Assembly (NCBI RefSeq): GCF_003073045.1
Contig: NC_037592.1
Coordinates: 9,824,007 to 9,888,006 of the forward strand
Reading direction: 5' to 3'
Origin: Pomacea canaliculata
Lineage: Eukaryota > Mollusca > Gastropoda > Architaenioglossa > Ampullariidae
Length of the DNA stretch: 64,000 bases
In this document: positions 50,001-63,227 of the stretch, in pieces
Layout: each line of letters opens with the position of its first letter
Numbering within the stretch: position 1 is the stretch's first letter
The notes under the pieces: model-generated
Databases searched by the model: none
Seen by the model: only the letters and a program-made list of their open reading frames with translations
What the model was told of the DNA's origin: nothing
Program-made: the position numbers and the translations under genes

Positions 50001-51900
50001 TAGAAACTGGGGACGTCACAGAGAAAATTCCACTTGGCCACCCCATGCATGCAAGAGTTTTTTTTTTTTTTTTCTGGTTGCTTCTAACGCATAATGGTTT
50101 GGGTTTGTTTTTTTTTCCATTATCGAGCAAAACCTGCATGTCAGCTCATTTTTAAATATGATGGTTGCTTGGCAAAATCTGCATGCCAACTCATTTGTAA
50201 ACATGGCGGTTGCTGGCCTCTCTCACTTGCAGCATCATGGTTTGGGTTTATTTTTTTAAAAACTGATCTTATTATGCAGTCTTTTGCCTTGCACAAGGTT
50301 GTGTACTGTCATATCCACTTGAACCCATAGCATGAATAACTATTTCGTTAAGCATCTAAGCTGTCAGCAGCAGTGGCTTTTTAATGGAATGTTTACTTCT
50401 TTCTAATCTGCATTATCCCTAACTTTAAGGAGTGCATGAAGACTGCCTGAATGGCCACACTGTTTATATGTACAACTTTTGTGTTATTGCAGGTGTGCCT
50501 GAAATTTATTTCAGAAATTTATGCCTCGTTCATGGGAATTTGGTGGTTGAGAAACTAGTTCTTTTTACAATGTCTTGTTAACTGAAAATGTAAAATAATG
50601 GTGTCTCTCTTTAATGATATTATTCTCAAACCACATATATTTGCCTTTGTGCAAAAATTTGTAAAATACCTCATGCACTTCCAACTACCCTTGCTGATAT
50701 CTAAAGGAAAGAGATTAAATTGTTAAGTTTAGGTACATCTTTTAATGCTTTATCAGCTATTTTTAATAAATGCCAAAGTTTTTATGTTTCAAGTTCATTA
50801 AAGGTCAACCTGAGTGTACATTTTTATTTTCAAAAGAGTGGGTTAAGTTAAACTAACTGCCCAAATCTGAGCAAATAACATTGTTAATGAGATGCTAGAT
50901 TTTGAAAATTACATCTCGCGCCTGCATTTTCTTTTCCTGTGTTGTCTTAAAAAAAAAAGGCTCACTTTTACGGCAACAGATTAGTAGCATGTGTTTGAAG
51001 CTGTGAATCGTCTGCAGTCTTCAGTGATGTCGGACGTTGAAATCTAGTCAATCGGTATGTGCATTTAAAAAAAATTTATAAATCAACATATTGTGGCAAA
51101 CTAAAGACAAAGGACTGTTGTGTAAACCAAGAAATTGAGCTAAATTTCATGTTGTACTCGGACTTTAAATCTGCACTTTTATAGCAATCAGTATTGGTCT
51201 AGGTTTGTCTAATTGCTGATTTTTTGTCTGGAAAAACTCATCATAAGATTCATTTGATATCATAAATACCTGAAACCATTGCAAATGCTATTTAAAAACA
51301 GCGCTGAATGAACATTGTCCATTGTTGCGATTTTGTGTTTGGTGCTTAATTAGAATTGTAAATTAAATGCTGCTGATTTCCTGATGAATGCATTCCAGTG
51401 CAGAAAAATTTGCCTTTAGAATTTTTTTAGCTTTAATGATTAGCACATCTCACAGTAAAGAAACTTAGTGAACATAACACTATAGTTTTAACAAAACATA
51501 CACCATCTGTTTACTCAACATGTATTTATACCTGCCTGAACTTTAATAGTCAAAACACTGATTGGATAAGTGTTTGAGCTTTGCTCAAATAATGTGTAAT
51601 TTGTGCTTTAAGATTGAAAACAGTAGATGCCAAAATCCCTTGTCAAAATTATTTCTTACGATGGCCATTTTCTGTTCTTGTGATGTTAATAAAACAATAT
51701 ATATGCAGGATTGAATGTGATCACTTGATACCGACTGTGAGAAATTAGGAAAAAGACATTATCTGTATGTTTTTTTTCTGTTGTGCAAGACTGAAGTAAT
51801 CTTGCATGAGATACATGATTGTGATGAATATTTACTATGTACAGTTGTGGATGTATGTGCATGACGATGTGTATATGAAATAAATTTTTAGCCGCAGTGA
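47082..51900 (+). other. PHF21A 3' UTR with several candidate poly(A) sites
   Basis: No recognisable coding sequence for about 4.8 kb after the PHF21A stop. AATAAA-type hexamers occur at about 47579-47584, 49290, 51690 and 51879-51884. The first would give a short 3' UTR of about 500 bases and the last a long one. The long form is inferred from the absence of any other gene and the continuing transcript-like AT richness; only RNA data can settle it. Confidence 0.5.
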
Positions 51901-54357
51901 GATTTGGTTTTATTTTTGGATACTTAATATGACAGTAGAGGATTTTGGTTTTGTATTTTCAAATGTCGATAATCAGCCTGTGATATTTCCAATAAAGCTA
52001 ACACGAAGCAAAAATATTGGGCAACAGTGGATCCACAGAAATGTTTGCAGAAACGGCCATGAACATTATTCTCGCGCTTTATTTAAATTATTCTCAAGTT
52101 TAGATTGACACAAAGTATGTATTGCCAATGTCAGATTGTATTCATTACGCGAGTTAATGTATTGCCTGTTTTACTTTTAAAAAAATAGCACGAAGGCATG
52201 CACGCAAACACAGGTCGACCCATCTGACTGCGCATGCAGTGGCGTAAGAACGTCGAGGGGCGGCTTCCTTTAAAAAAAAATACTGGTCAAGGGGCCAAGA
52301 ACTATACCTTTTTGCCCATCCACCCACCCACTGGTCCAGTGCTTGAGATGTTCTTCATAAAGTACTGAAAGGATGAATTAAGGAACCGAGAGAGAAAAAT
52401 GACAAATTAATCGTTTACGAGGGTAATGGAATAAGCAAAAGCTTATATATATATGTATTTTTTTTTTACATGCCCCATGATCTGAAGAAATGAAAACGAA
52501 ACACTCCAACAAAATAATAGCATTAATCAAAGAAGCTCTGTGCACACGTATACGTGACTTGCAAACCTTTAATTAATGTGATTGATATGATTACAAAATT
52601 TATCCATTGAATATTACGTACATCATTTATTGTGATAAGTTTGTCATTTTTCAGTGACTTTCATTTGCTTTGTCATTTAACACTGAACCCACTGTGTGTG
52701 AGCGTGGCTGCACTCACGCATCCCTTCCTTTTTTGGTAATGCGCGAGTGCAAATTAATGTCTTTGACGGTCAATATGGATCCATCGATCGTAAGAGTTTC
52801 CCCCTAAAAGACGATCGAGGATCTTCCTACGCCACTGGCATGATATTCCTATCATTAACGTGAAAGAGTGCAAGTTACCTTTAAAATAATGTATCTTCTC
52901 TATGGGCTAGATAAATTCATTCCATTATTTTTTGTCAAGAATTATATACTTTGTCGTATTTCAGAAATGGAACGGACACGTTGCGTATATGTTGCTTAGC
53001 TTCACTTTTGACAGTGTAACGTCTTCCGCCAGGGTGTAAGTGATTCCTTATAGGACGTATTCATATTTAATGGGATTGTGTGTATGATTTTTTTTTCGGC
53101 CCTCGGTCTCTGCGATACAAAATGCTGCGAGTACACAATGCGCAGTAACGGGAGCACGACATTGTTGACCTTGCCTACGTCACAGGTTAGAAAGGGAGGC
53201 AAGCCAGCTGACCCATTTGTTAAGATACAGACAATAACCAAAATTATTACTACCGGTTCGTCATTATTATGCTCTTTGTTGGTGAGTACATGATGCTTAT
53301 GTATTGTACATATTGTTAAGTATGATTAGTGTATTTGAACACAAAGAGGTAGCTGAGCAGAGACAATCTGCAAGCAACGCTGTCAGCTTTAGATTAACCA
53401 CGGACGTAGAGATTATCGACTCGCAGCTGATGCAAAATAACGTTTCCCATAACATCTGTTTCTGATTAGTTAACGTTTAACGTAGAATTATCAGAAAAAT
53501 TTGATCTTATGAAGTCACAAAGTTTTGTCATTAGACACATTTTTGTCAAATGTAACGGGGTTAGAAGCTGTAATGTAGACTTCCACTGAACTTGAAGCCC
53601 TCGGAAAAATGGCTGAAGCCATGAAGCGCAATACCACGGACGTAAAGAAGTTCGTGGCAATACCACGTCAGTGCATGAGCACCGTGCGAGTTGTATTGGT
53701 AGAGGCACATTTCTAACTCATACAAACGAATGAAACGTTTATCATGCTTTCTTTATTTATGGACATGATAATGGTTTATTGACGTATCTCTGTTAGATCA
53801 GCTGATCTGAGGATTTTACTGTAGTGTTGTACATTAGTATGCACAGCAGTTTTTTGCACTGACACTCTAAATATTGTAGTTGTTATGAGGAAAAATGATT
53901 TAAAGTTTAATCCATGCTTGTTGCGAATAAAAAGGTCGTGGATTTGGCGACGTGATTGGCAAGTAATGCGGACGAAAAATTCGGTCAAAAACGTTAAAGA
54001 AAATTGTATTTTTTAAAAGTATCAACTATCAATGAAATAAGTTATTACCCATTCAGCAAGTGTTATTTTGCTCTGATTCTAGGACAAGACGTAGGGTCTA
54101 TTTCGAATAACCTTGACGTACAACCTTCTTACCCTACATTGTATCCAATCGCGAAGAACCCTTGTTGACACACCTGCTGGCAGCTAATGTAAGACATTTC
54201 GAACTGGGTAATGCCAGTATATAGTCTTTAGCCCATCAAAGACGATATCGGCTCTGCGGGCAGTCAGCTGTTTGGGAAGTGAATATATGTGTGCACTATC
54301 AAAGTAATACCAACATTCAGATTGCAAAGACTGTGGCAACTCATTTAGTGTGTGAGA
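51901..54357. other. Intergenic region with one inverted-repeat element
   Basis: Sequence between the PHF21A 3' end and the next + strand gene. It holds the element at 52237-52837; otherwise only short open frames with no recognisable content. The final few hundred bases presumably contain the promoter of the unidentified gene whose candidate ATG is at 54358. Confidence 0.5.
52237..52837. mobile_element. Putative non-autonomous inverted-repeat DNA transposon (601 bp)
   Basis: Left end CAGTGGCGTAAGAA and right end TTCCTACGCCACTG are imperfect inverted repeats. The 5-bp string GCATG flanks both sides (52232-52236 and 52838-52842) as a likely target duplication. No transposase frame is visible. 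The superfamily is not assigned: the duplication length does not fit the hAT (8) or mariner (TA) pattern. Confidence 0.6.
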
Positions 54358-57300
54358 ATGGTTCAGATAGGGTAAGTATATGTTAGTGAGATAACAGGTT
54401 TTTAGCCTCTTATTTTACAAATAATTGTTTTAAAATTGAATTTGCCTAGTTTGCTTGTTTCTTATGAATTTCAGACTGCTTTAATTCTTGATAAAGTAAC
54501 CAAATTGTTGAATAAGGATGGTGGTAAAGTTCAGGGGTTTTTTTTTGTTGTTGTTTGTGAGGCAGCTGGTTGTGTGGAGTATTGTGGTAGTGTGATTTGT
54601 TTGTAGTGTTACTAACATAAACGTATACTACATATTTTGTAATATACATACATTACTTACTTGTACTGTTGTACATGAAAAAAACAGAAGAACTTTATGG
54701 TTAAGTCTTGAGTAGATATTTCTAGTCCAGCCAACCAGTCATTTGCACCTGGAGATTGCAAACTAGGATACATTGTCATTTAGTATTAGTTTATTTGAGT
54801 CTTGGAGAGAAGTTTTTTTCCACTCCAATGGCATTCAGTCTGACAATTTTAAAAAACCCAGGATGTTTGGTTGTGTCCTTTAATTGTTTATTGCCATCTT
54901 TGAAAAAGATTACCCATCTTGATTAAAGAGAGTATCTCAAGGTCATTGCTCAGAAATTCTGAATGGTAGTACAGTCTATACTCTATAGCAATCTTGTAAT
55001 CAATGCAAGCACCAACTGGCAGCCAACGAAGCTCACAAAGAAGGGGCGGAGCATGGTCTGCATTTTGCCTTCAGTAGATATAATTATCTCGAGCCATTTG
55101 AAATTGATCTAGTAGGCAGATCAGGGATTATTTATATTTTATAGAGTAGAAATGTTGCCACAAAACCACACAAGAAATAATGATCGAGTGCTTTTTCCAT
55201 ACAGGTTGCACTCTGCGCTTACCAGCGATAAGAAATTAATGTCATTACAAATACTTGCTATCAATAACATGCTATGTGTAAAACACATTCACCTACTGAG
55301 CCACAGGATAAAGAATACGCAGGTAATGAAAGTTAAGTTAGACATTTAAAAAAAAACATGACTAAAAATGTATTTGTGCTGATGCATAATGGTAAAAATG
55401 ACCACGAAAGATCAAGTATAATATACTTTATAAACAGAAGTTTTCAATGACCGATTGATTACTGCCTTAGAATCAGAATAGTGAATGTGATAGGGAAGAA
55501 GAGGTCCACTGCCTAGAAGCACAACATTAGAACATTTAATCTTCATTGCATTATTATTATTTAAAGCTGGGCTCCCAATGTGCCCCTGTCACCAATACAG
55601 TGAAGCCTGGCTGCCCTGAGTATATTTCTCGTCTCGGGCACGCTGTTCTTTCTATGCACGTGGCATCTGTTTACATGGCTGGCTGCCTTGCCGTAATATA
55701 GCCTCAGTTGCTGGCACGGCGTAAAACACCATGCAATCACCTCCCAATGTGCCCTTTAATGTCGACATGATCTTGGCAAAGTACGTTATGAGGACCCCCT
55801 CCCTACATTTCAGAGACTGCGTCCGTCTCATCTTACATCCTTTACCGTGCCAACAGATTTTTGTACCCATTTGCACAGAACCATTTTGTGGGGTGGGAAA
55901 CACGCCAAGCACCGAAATTGAATAGGTCAGAGGAGGGGACGTTTAGGTGTGTCGATTTGTGCGGTATGAGAGACGCATGGCTAGGACAAACCGTGGATCA
56001 AAATGTTGCTTTTGTGATAAGAAGAAAGCATTATTTTCTTTTTAAAATTGGTTTGGTTGATTTACTACTTTGTTTCCTTTTGATTATTCTTCGTTCGTCA
56101 GCTGATATTCAAGGGGCAATTAGAAATAACCCAATGTTAACGCCAGTAAAAATGAGATTTATACATAGCGCAATGCGCTTTACAAATATACTCTAGGACA
56201 GAGAAGACCTTTACTGTCCAAAGGTCTTTATTGTGAAATAACAGACATATTTTCCTATGACGATCGACTTGAAATCTGTAGAAATGTACGGAAAGTGTTG
56301 AACACCGGCCCTTCCATCACTTTTACGACAGACCGCTATATTATGCAACGCTCAACGGGGGACGACGCGGAAACCAGTTTTCTTGTGACGTTAGATGTTC
56401 GCGCGTTGGTAGCAAGCACAGTCGTGGGGCTCATGACTTATACAAGTTTGGTCAATGCTACCGTAATCGCCTACTCGGCCTCTTACAGACCCTCAGATGG
56501 GGGACACGCTCTTCTCACGTAAAAGCTGCGTGACCAGTCCATCTCAGCCAATCATTCTTTTTCGCTGTAGGAGTTGACCTATTGCCTTTTTTGGTGGCCA
56601 ATCCGCGGATCGGGAGGGGGATTATTGTTAGTAAACAAAAGTTCACCCCCACAGGCAAGGTTGCATCACCAACGTTTCTTTGTGAGTGAATAAGAGCGTC
56701 TTCTGATAGAGAAGAAATTCTGGGGCTGATAGAGGTGGACGAGGCACCCGAAAAATTTCTCGATGGGAGTCTCGGTTGTATCCAGCAGCATGAGCATTGT
56801 TTTAAGTAAACTCAATACGTAAGTAACACTATGATCGGTGTGTTCAGTTTGTGTCTCATGAAGCTGCACCAAATTGCTGAAAGGTGGCGATTGAAACTTG
56901 ATTTTAGCGCATTGAGAATTTTCGTTTAGATGTGTTATTTATTTTCATAAAAATTATTATGCCTTAAAAGTATTGTAATTAAACACTTGTTTAAAAAACT
57001 TGTTTTAGGTACTAATTAAGAAATCACAAAGTATCTTCACATTGTGAATCACTTAAAATTTTATAATGATGTTACTACTGTTTCTGTGGCCACTTCATTG
57101 ATATGCATAAGTGTAGTATGTTGAAGTCCCAGAACTACCAGGTAACCAGAATGACAACTAGAAATTAAAGTCCACAGTTTTTGTAGCATATTAGTGTGAT
57201 GTAAAACCCCAGCTTAAACATAGCAAGGTTTTGTATTGAATGATGCCAGGAACATTCATTACCATTCAAATTAAATGATGCCAGGAACATTCATTACCAT

Positions 57301-59019
57301 TCAAATTAATTACTTCTTTGGCCTTTTATCCGATTGACAAATTTCAGGGGTTTTTTGCTAAAGCCTGTTTTTATTTGCTTATTTTGGGGTTTAATTTTTT
57401 ATGTTTGGTGCAGTTTAATACTTTAAATTTTACAGAAAATCTTAATAATTAAAAGCACTTGTTTTACTATTCGGCAATGAATGCAATAAAATGGACTTTT
57501 TCCTTTTCAAATACAGCTTAAAGATTATTTTTCCAGGGAAGAAGTCATAGTGTTCATAGATTATGCAATATGCTTCTGTCAATCTTTGAGCAACTCCACT
57601 TTTTATTTTTATATTCTTGCAGTTTTCTTTTCTTCTATTCTGTCTAATGCTGTGGTGTGTTGTAAGTTTGTGGGTTTTATTTTTTGGGGTGGGGGGTTTG
57701 TTTTCCTTGTGGATACAATAAAATATCTCTAAGACTAAGAAGTAGATATACTTTTTTCAGAACTTTAAAGCAAGAGGTCAGAATGTCAAAAGAACTTCCC
57801 AGTACTCATGGAACCACAGGGACCTTTGGAATACCAATCGACAGATCATGGTATCGATACGAGCAGGACTTTAATACAGTTCTGTCTCCTCCTCCATTAG
57901 TTCCACCACCATATTTTCAGTTACCACCAGAAACTGTAGGAAAACTAAAGAAGAGTTACTCTCAGCCATCAATGAATGTTGGAGCCATTACTTTGACTTC
58001 ACGTGAGTATGTTTAGAGTTTACTTGGTTTTATCAAATGCCTTTTTCTTGGCCCAAACCAGAAGCTTTTATTTCTGTTTTGTAATGAGGTAAGTGTCAAA
58101 ATGATTTTTATATGTACTTTATAAAATGAGATTTGGTAAAATTGGTGAATGGTTGCACTGTTAGGTTAGCAGCTTTTATTTATATTTTTTGGATGCTTTA
58201 AAATGATTGTGTAGTTACATGTGTCTAGCTACATTTTCTGCTTGTCCCCTTATAAATTTCATTTATTGCAATTTTTGGGTTTTAAGCAGTACATAATGAT
58301 GTAAAATAATTGTCCTGTTTTTTTTTTTATTAAAAAATTTCTAAGTGATTTAAGAGATCCTGTTTTGATCAACAGATCTGCAAAAACAGAAAGGAAGGGA
58401 GGTCACCTCGACAGTGACTTCTTCTCAGCGACAGGAGTTAATGGTGACATCAGCTTTAATGCCAAATCATCCCACACAGAAGTTGTGCAACTCTACATTT
58501 ACTGATGCTTTGCAGGAAACTAACAGTTCAGCTCAGCGCTATGAGACTGGACCTGTTTACAGCAGCAGCAAGATCTTGTCATCCTTTCAGAAGAACTTAA
58601 GAGTTTATGGCCATGAGCTTAAACCACGGGAGATGAACTCACTGAGTGCTCCACCCAGCCCCAAACTTTCAAAGCGATTGGATAATGCTCTGGCAGAAAC
58701 TGACTGCATGGCAGTTCAAGAAAAAGAGCAGAGACTGTCGAAAGTAACAGAATGTGTAGACTGTTCCCCACAGAATGCTGAAACCAGTGTAAGTCTGCAG
58801 CTAGATAAACATGGGAAATGGGCTTCAGAAAAGTCACAAAGACTGGAAGACTGTCCAGATTTTATAAAGACAGAGTTTTCAAATTCATCTCAAGCAGGAA
58901 GTTTGAGAAAGGACATAAAACCTTTGTCAAGCCAGCTGATGGACTGGTTAAGCAGTCCAAAGAGTGATGTGAAAATAAATAAAAAAGAATTAAATGCCCT
59001 GACTCCAACATCTTTTTAA
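54358..59019 (+). CDS. Unidentified protein, about 331 residues, four exons (first two provisional)
   Basis: I do not recognise the family. Proposed exons: 54358-54371, 56710-56805, 57761-58002 and 58376-59019 (stop TAA 59017-59019). They total 996 bases with matching phases 2, 2 and 1, each bounded by AG and GT. The product starts MVQIGEEILGLIEVDEAPEK, then LGCIQQHEHCFKTLKQEVRM, then THGTTGTFGIPIDRSWYRYE and a proline-rich LSPPPLVPPPYFQLPPET. The rest is a long polar, probably disordered, tail rich in S, K, E and Q, ending LMDWLSSPK ... ELNALTPTSF. There is no signal peptide or membrane helix, so it is likely nuclear or cytosolic. Exons three and four are strong (long open frames, good splice sites). 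Exons one and two rest on phase and splice signals; a shorter form starting at the ATG at 57783 (287 residues) is the alternative. AATAAA at 59125-59130 is a plausible poly(A) signal. Confidence 0.6.
55458..55606 (+). repeat. 149-bp dispersed repeat, copy 1
   Basis: Begins ATTACTGCCTTAGAATCAGA and ends CACCAATACAGTGAAG. About 93% identical by eye to 59485-59633, in the same orientation. It lies in the first intron of the proposed unidentified gene. No inverted ends or poly(A) tail are visible. Confidence 0.85.
57239..57308. repeat. Perfect 35-bp tandem duplication
   Basis: Unit 57239-57273 (starting AATGATGCCAGGAACATTCA) is repeated without a mismatch at 57274-57308. It is in the intron before exon 57761-58002. 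Confidence 0.97.
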
Positions 59020-61340
59020 CATAAATTTTCATCACAGCTTAAAAGGAGCATCATAAAAGATGCATTTTCTTATTAGACATGATCAGGATACTTTTAAACT
59101 TAAGTATTTTCTTTACGTTGAGTTAATAAAGTTTTTTTGGGGAGAATAGCTTTAAATGTTTCATTATACAAAGTGGTGAGCAGTGCTTGACTTTTTGTTA
59201 AATGATTTGCCTGAGAACTATTTATATGGGCCAGAATGAAGTCTGTTTTGTATGTAGTTCAAGCATTTTTTATTTCATGCATTGTGCAGTGTTGAGGAAG
59301 TATATCTCAATTTTTTTTAGTAGTTTTATTTCTTTAAGATATTGATTTTTTTTTCTTGCAACTAAATATCGATGATGTTAGCTCAGGTTATCCCTACCTT
59401 ACTTACAATGTTTTAGTATAGAAAAGCTCACATTTAGCGGTGGTGGGACAAGCAGTGTTGTGAATCTAGAGCAGTCCTGAGTGAATTACTGCCTTAGAAC
59501 CAGAATAGTGAATTTGATAGGGAAGAACGGTCCACTGCCTAGAAGCACAACATTAGAACATTTAATCTTCATTGCATTATTATTATTATTAAAGCTGGGC
59601 TTCCAGTGTGCCCCTGTCACCAATACAGTGAAGGCTGTATTTCCCCAGAAATTTATTGACATATGCACACGTAGTACTTTTAAAGCAAACATTTTCTAAG
59701 GAAAGCTTGTTGAGCCAGACAGAAGTAATGAAGATAGGGTAGCCAGCATTGCAAGTGATTCTCACTCCCTTTCTCAGATAGAATCATTCTTCCCACCATA
59801 AGGTATAAGTTTGGCCTTTAAAACACAAGTTTATCAAATTGAAAATTGTTGTGATCTTTTAAGTTATGAAGTCCATTGATAGTGCAGTTAGAAATTGGTA
59901 GGACTGGCCTTGTCATATGCAGAGCATATAATATGAAATAATAAAAAAAAAAGAATGCCTTGAAACATTACAATATAAGGTAGCTGGCACAGACTAAGAA
60001 TGAAGGGCCAGTACTTGTAACTTTTCATTTGCAAAAAACACATTATGGAGCAAGTATATTCCTTGTAAAATTTATCACCCTTCCCACTTTTTTCTGATTT
60101 TGACAACAGCCTATTACATATAGTCCAGAAATAGTGTGGCGAGAATAGTTCTCGGAAAGATGCTTTAAAGTTGTCAAAGAATGGGTCTAATTTTCTTTTT
60201 TGTGCGTTTTTGTTTAGGAATGTCCTGTTTAGATGCACATTAAGCTAACGATACTTGTGTTGATAGTCTTTCCGAACTCCACCGTAGCTCGTGTCACGAC
60301 CAATACTAGTTGAATGTGTCCTTTTGCAGTCTGTGAGGGTCATGTACAGTGCTGGTGGGCAGCCAAGCATCCATTTAGTACCTGCTTACATGTGTGTTTT
60401 GGTTGACTCTGCAATGTGTGGGTCATGTCTAGTCACCGTGGGCTGTGTCTATGTCTGTGATAGAAAGGGAATGTGGAAGAGAGAGCAAGTGAGAAAGAGG
60501 AGTAGTATGTGCATATGTATAGGATAGGCCTGATTATTTTCTTTTATCATTCCAAGTGCAATGCCACGGCCACTAAACTAATTCTAATTATGTATATGCA
60601 AGCAGCTCCTTGTAAACACATAGCAATTTTTTGCACGAGCTTTGCAGTGATTGTCCATTTGTGACCGACTTAGGTGAAGACTTGATGTACCTCTTCGAAT
60701 GTAGAAAAATATATGTCCTTTATTGTGAAACCATATATTTTGTGTGTATGTGTGCGCACTTGTGCCTGGTTTTAAATACTCAAAATGCCATTAGTTATGC
60801 CTCAAGTATGTTTGCATCAGCATTGTTTTTAGTTTTGGATCAATTGTAAATGATTAGGCAGCTGTGTGTGCATGCACAGTTGCCTATGCATGTTGTTTCT
60901 TGCTTCTGTTACTTTATATTAGAGCGAACCTATGAACTGCTTGTAGCATTAATTAGAGAATAACAATAAACGTATTTTCCACAGTTATGCCTGTTTTTAT
61001 TACAGGTCATATGGAGGAAGCATTATTATTACAGATTTGGTTTTGTTGAGACCAAACAGACAAAGTCTGCCATCCCATGCAAGGGAATAAATAGTTTATG
61101 ATGCGCATGCACTGGATTAAGCTATGCACTCATCTTTTCTGGTTTTCCTTTAGTTTCCTTTATGAATGTTATTTTGCTGCTTTGCTGGGGCTAAAAATCT
61201 GAGGTTACATAAAATTATTCCCTTGAGAATTAGATAGGTATGGGATGAATTCTGTTATTTAATGCATTTCTTTCTAGTTTTAAATTCCTGATTAATATAG
61301 AAGCAACTATGATCTTCACTAAACGATGAGTGACAAAGCA
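59020..61340. other. 3' flank of the unidentified gene; no further gene recognised
   Basis: Contains AATAAA at 59125-59130 and another at about 60966-60971, so the + transcript could end at either. The 149-bp repeat copy 2 lies at 59485-59633. Open frames are short and without recognisable homology. Confidence 0.45.
59485..59633 (+). repeat. 149-bp dispersed repeat, copy 2
   Basis: Begins ATTACTGCCTTAGAACCAGA and ends CACCAATACAGTGAAG. Direct repeat of 55458-55606, with a small length change in the ATT run balanced elsewhere. Located downstream of the unidentified gene's stop codon. Confidence 0.85.
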
Positions 61341-61349
61341 AAAAAAATG

Positions 61350-63227
61350 ACATGAACATAAGCAACTTTATTCATTATTTGCGCAAATCTATTTCTCTTC
61401 AGTAAATTTACACGGTACTACCAAAATTTCCAGGGAGATCTTACAAGTAAAAATACAGAATGTCACAAAATGGAAAGAAAAAAAGGTTTTTGCCCTATTT
61501 CTTTCCCTTCCCCTACTGTGACGAAAAAAATGAAGAAGAAAGATATGTCTTCCACAGTGAACTGTTTTCAGCACTAGGGCCACAATATGCTACTGGTCAG
61601 TTAAAATACTTAATTTGTTGAATACAAATTACAGGGAACACTAAAAGACTATTATAACAAATAAATATGCTTATACTATAAACAAATATGGTGGAGTATC
61701 TGCTTAATAAACATTTCATTAACACTAAAGCTATAAAAATAAAATTAAAATATTCCTAATAATGCCCTTTCAATACGAACTGGTATGTTTAAAATGTCGT
61801 CACAAATGCAGTTCACCTTGAGGAATAGATGAAATTTTGTAATCTAACTATATTCTGTAGTCGAACTAGAAACTGCTGCTACCTGTCGTAAACACACTTA
61901 AACCTGAAAGTTAGCTTACTTGTAGAAAAATAGAATGTTTTCACTCAATCAAATATATACAATCTTTCCTTCAAGAACCAACAAATCAATAAATAAATGT
62001 TTGAGTTGGGGGAGTTATAGTAGTATTTTTGATACTATGAAATAAAGAATAAAGAAAATCTGTTTGATAACCAAATTTTGCAAGCATTTTATAAACACCA
62101 AGGAGAAAAGTGCTTCATAAAACAACAGTACATTCTAATTACATTCACATAAACCAAGACTCGCAAAAGTTTAGCACAACTGTGTAATTTTATTCCTGTA
62201 CTGCGCAATTTGCACCCCTTGGAAATATAACAGTTAACACATTCATGTCACATTTCTGCTCCACCATTTTCAAACTGAAAAAAAAGAAATAAAAAAACGT
62301 AGTAGCTAATGATTGCACACACACCCTTTGGTAATATGACATTTTAAACAAGTTTTGACCATCGAGCAGTTTCACTGTCATGCTGTAGTGGAAGAATCAA
62401 GGGAGAAGTTGGGCACTCAGGTGAGCATCACCTATAGCTCTCCTGCATGGAAACCTCCAATATTTCTAATGCCCTAACAATAACGAGATGTGCCTTCCAT
62501 TTCTATATATTTTCAGTATGTTTATGTCACGTGATGAAAAACCAAATAAATGCAGTATTTGCTCAAATGTAATTTGGTTGTGGGGCATCCTGAATATTAA
62601 AAAGACGCCCAACTGTGACCCTAACGTCACTAAAGACTGGAAAACTTATACCCACATAAAAAAGAAGACAAAAATGATTAATTTCAGCATGATGTCAGCA
62701 GCTCCTGAGATTTAGACCCTCTGCCTTAAAACTTAAGCATCATTAGTTTATGTAGACAGCCACATGTGTACCTTCATCAATCCATGCAGCTATACAATAG
62801 TACTCTTGTGAACACATGACAAGGTCTGTATGTGAAAACTTGTGGAAATGCAACAGCAGCAGCAACTTTTAAATATGCCTGTCTCCTCACCATAGAAGCT
62901 CCAAGTAAAATGACAAAAACTGGGCACATGAAAAATGGTAAACTTTGTCAAAAGTCATGTGGGTCAGCAAGAATGAAGGACAGAAAACTGCATTTTACAA
63001 AAGTTTTTCATGAAATAGTCTTTGGACTTCACATAATTCGTTGCAACCCTGACACATTAAAAAAAATTGCTTCTATGAGTATATGTATTTACTTAAAGTT
63101 TGCAGTATATACATTCTAAAAGTGGCTTCAGTCGTTTCCTTCTTTCCCACATAACAGGTTTAAAAACTGATTTATTTCCGATGGCAATCACCTTCTTCAG
63201 TTCCTTGTTGGAGTCAATAAAATGTAT
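61350..63227 (-). CDS. Possible minus-strand 3' UTR and terminal exon of an unidentified gene
   Basis: On the minus strand an acceptor (CTTTGCAG) at 63230-63228 opens a frame IHFIDSNKELKKVIAIGNKS through VFKPVMWERRKRLKPLLE to a stop at 63093-63095. AATAAA in minus orientation at about 61368-61373 could be its poly(A) signal, giving a 1.7-kb 3' UTR. The charged, lysine/arginine-rich tail looks protein-like, but I recognise no family. The rest of the gene would lie right of the window or in introns up to 64000. This is weak evidence. Confidence 0.25.

Noticed and set aside
56295-56522. A 75-codon open frame in the moderately CpG-rich stretch before the unidentified gene
   Set aside because: No family resemblance, no compatible splice junction with exon 56710-56805, and chance open frames of this size are frequent here.
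61389-61583. A 64-codon minus-strand open frame in the proposed 3' UTR
   Set aside because: Low-complexity and hydrophobic/basic mix, no recognised family and no splice context.
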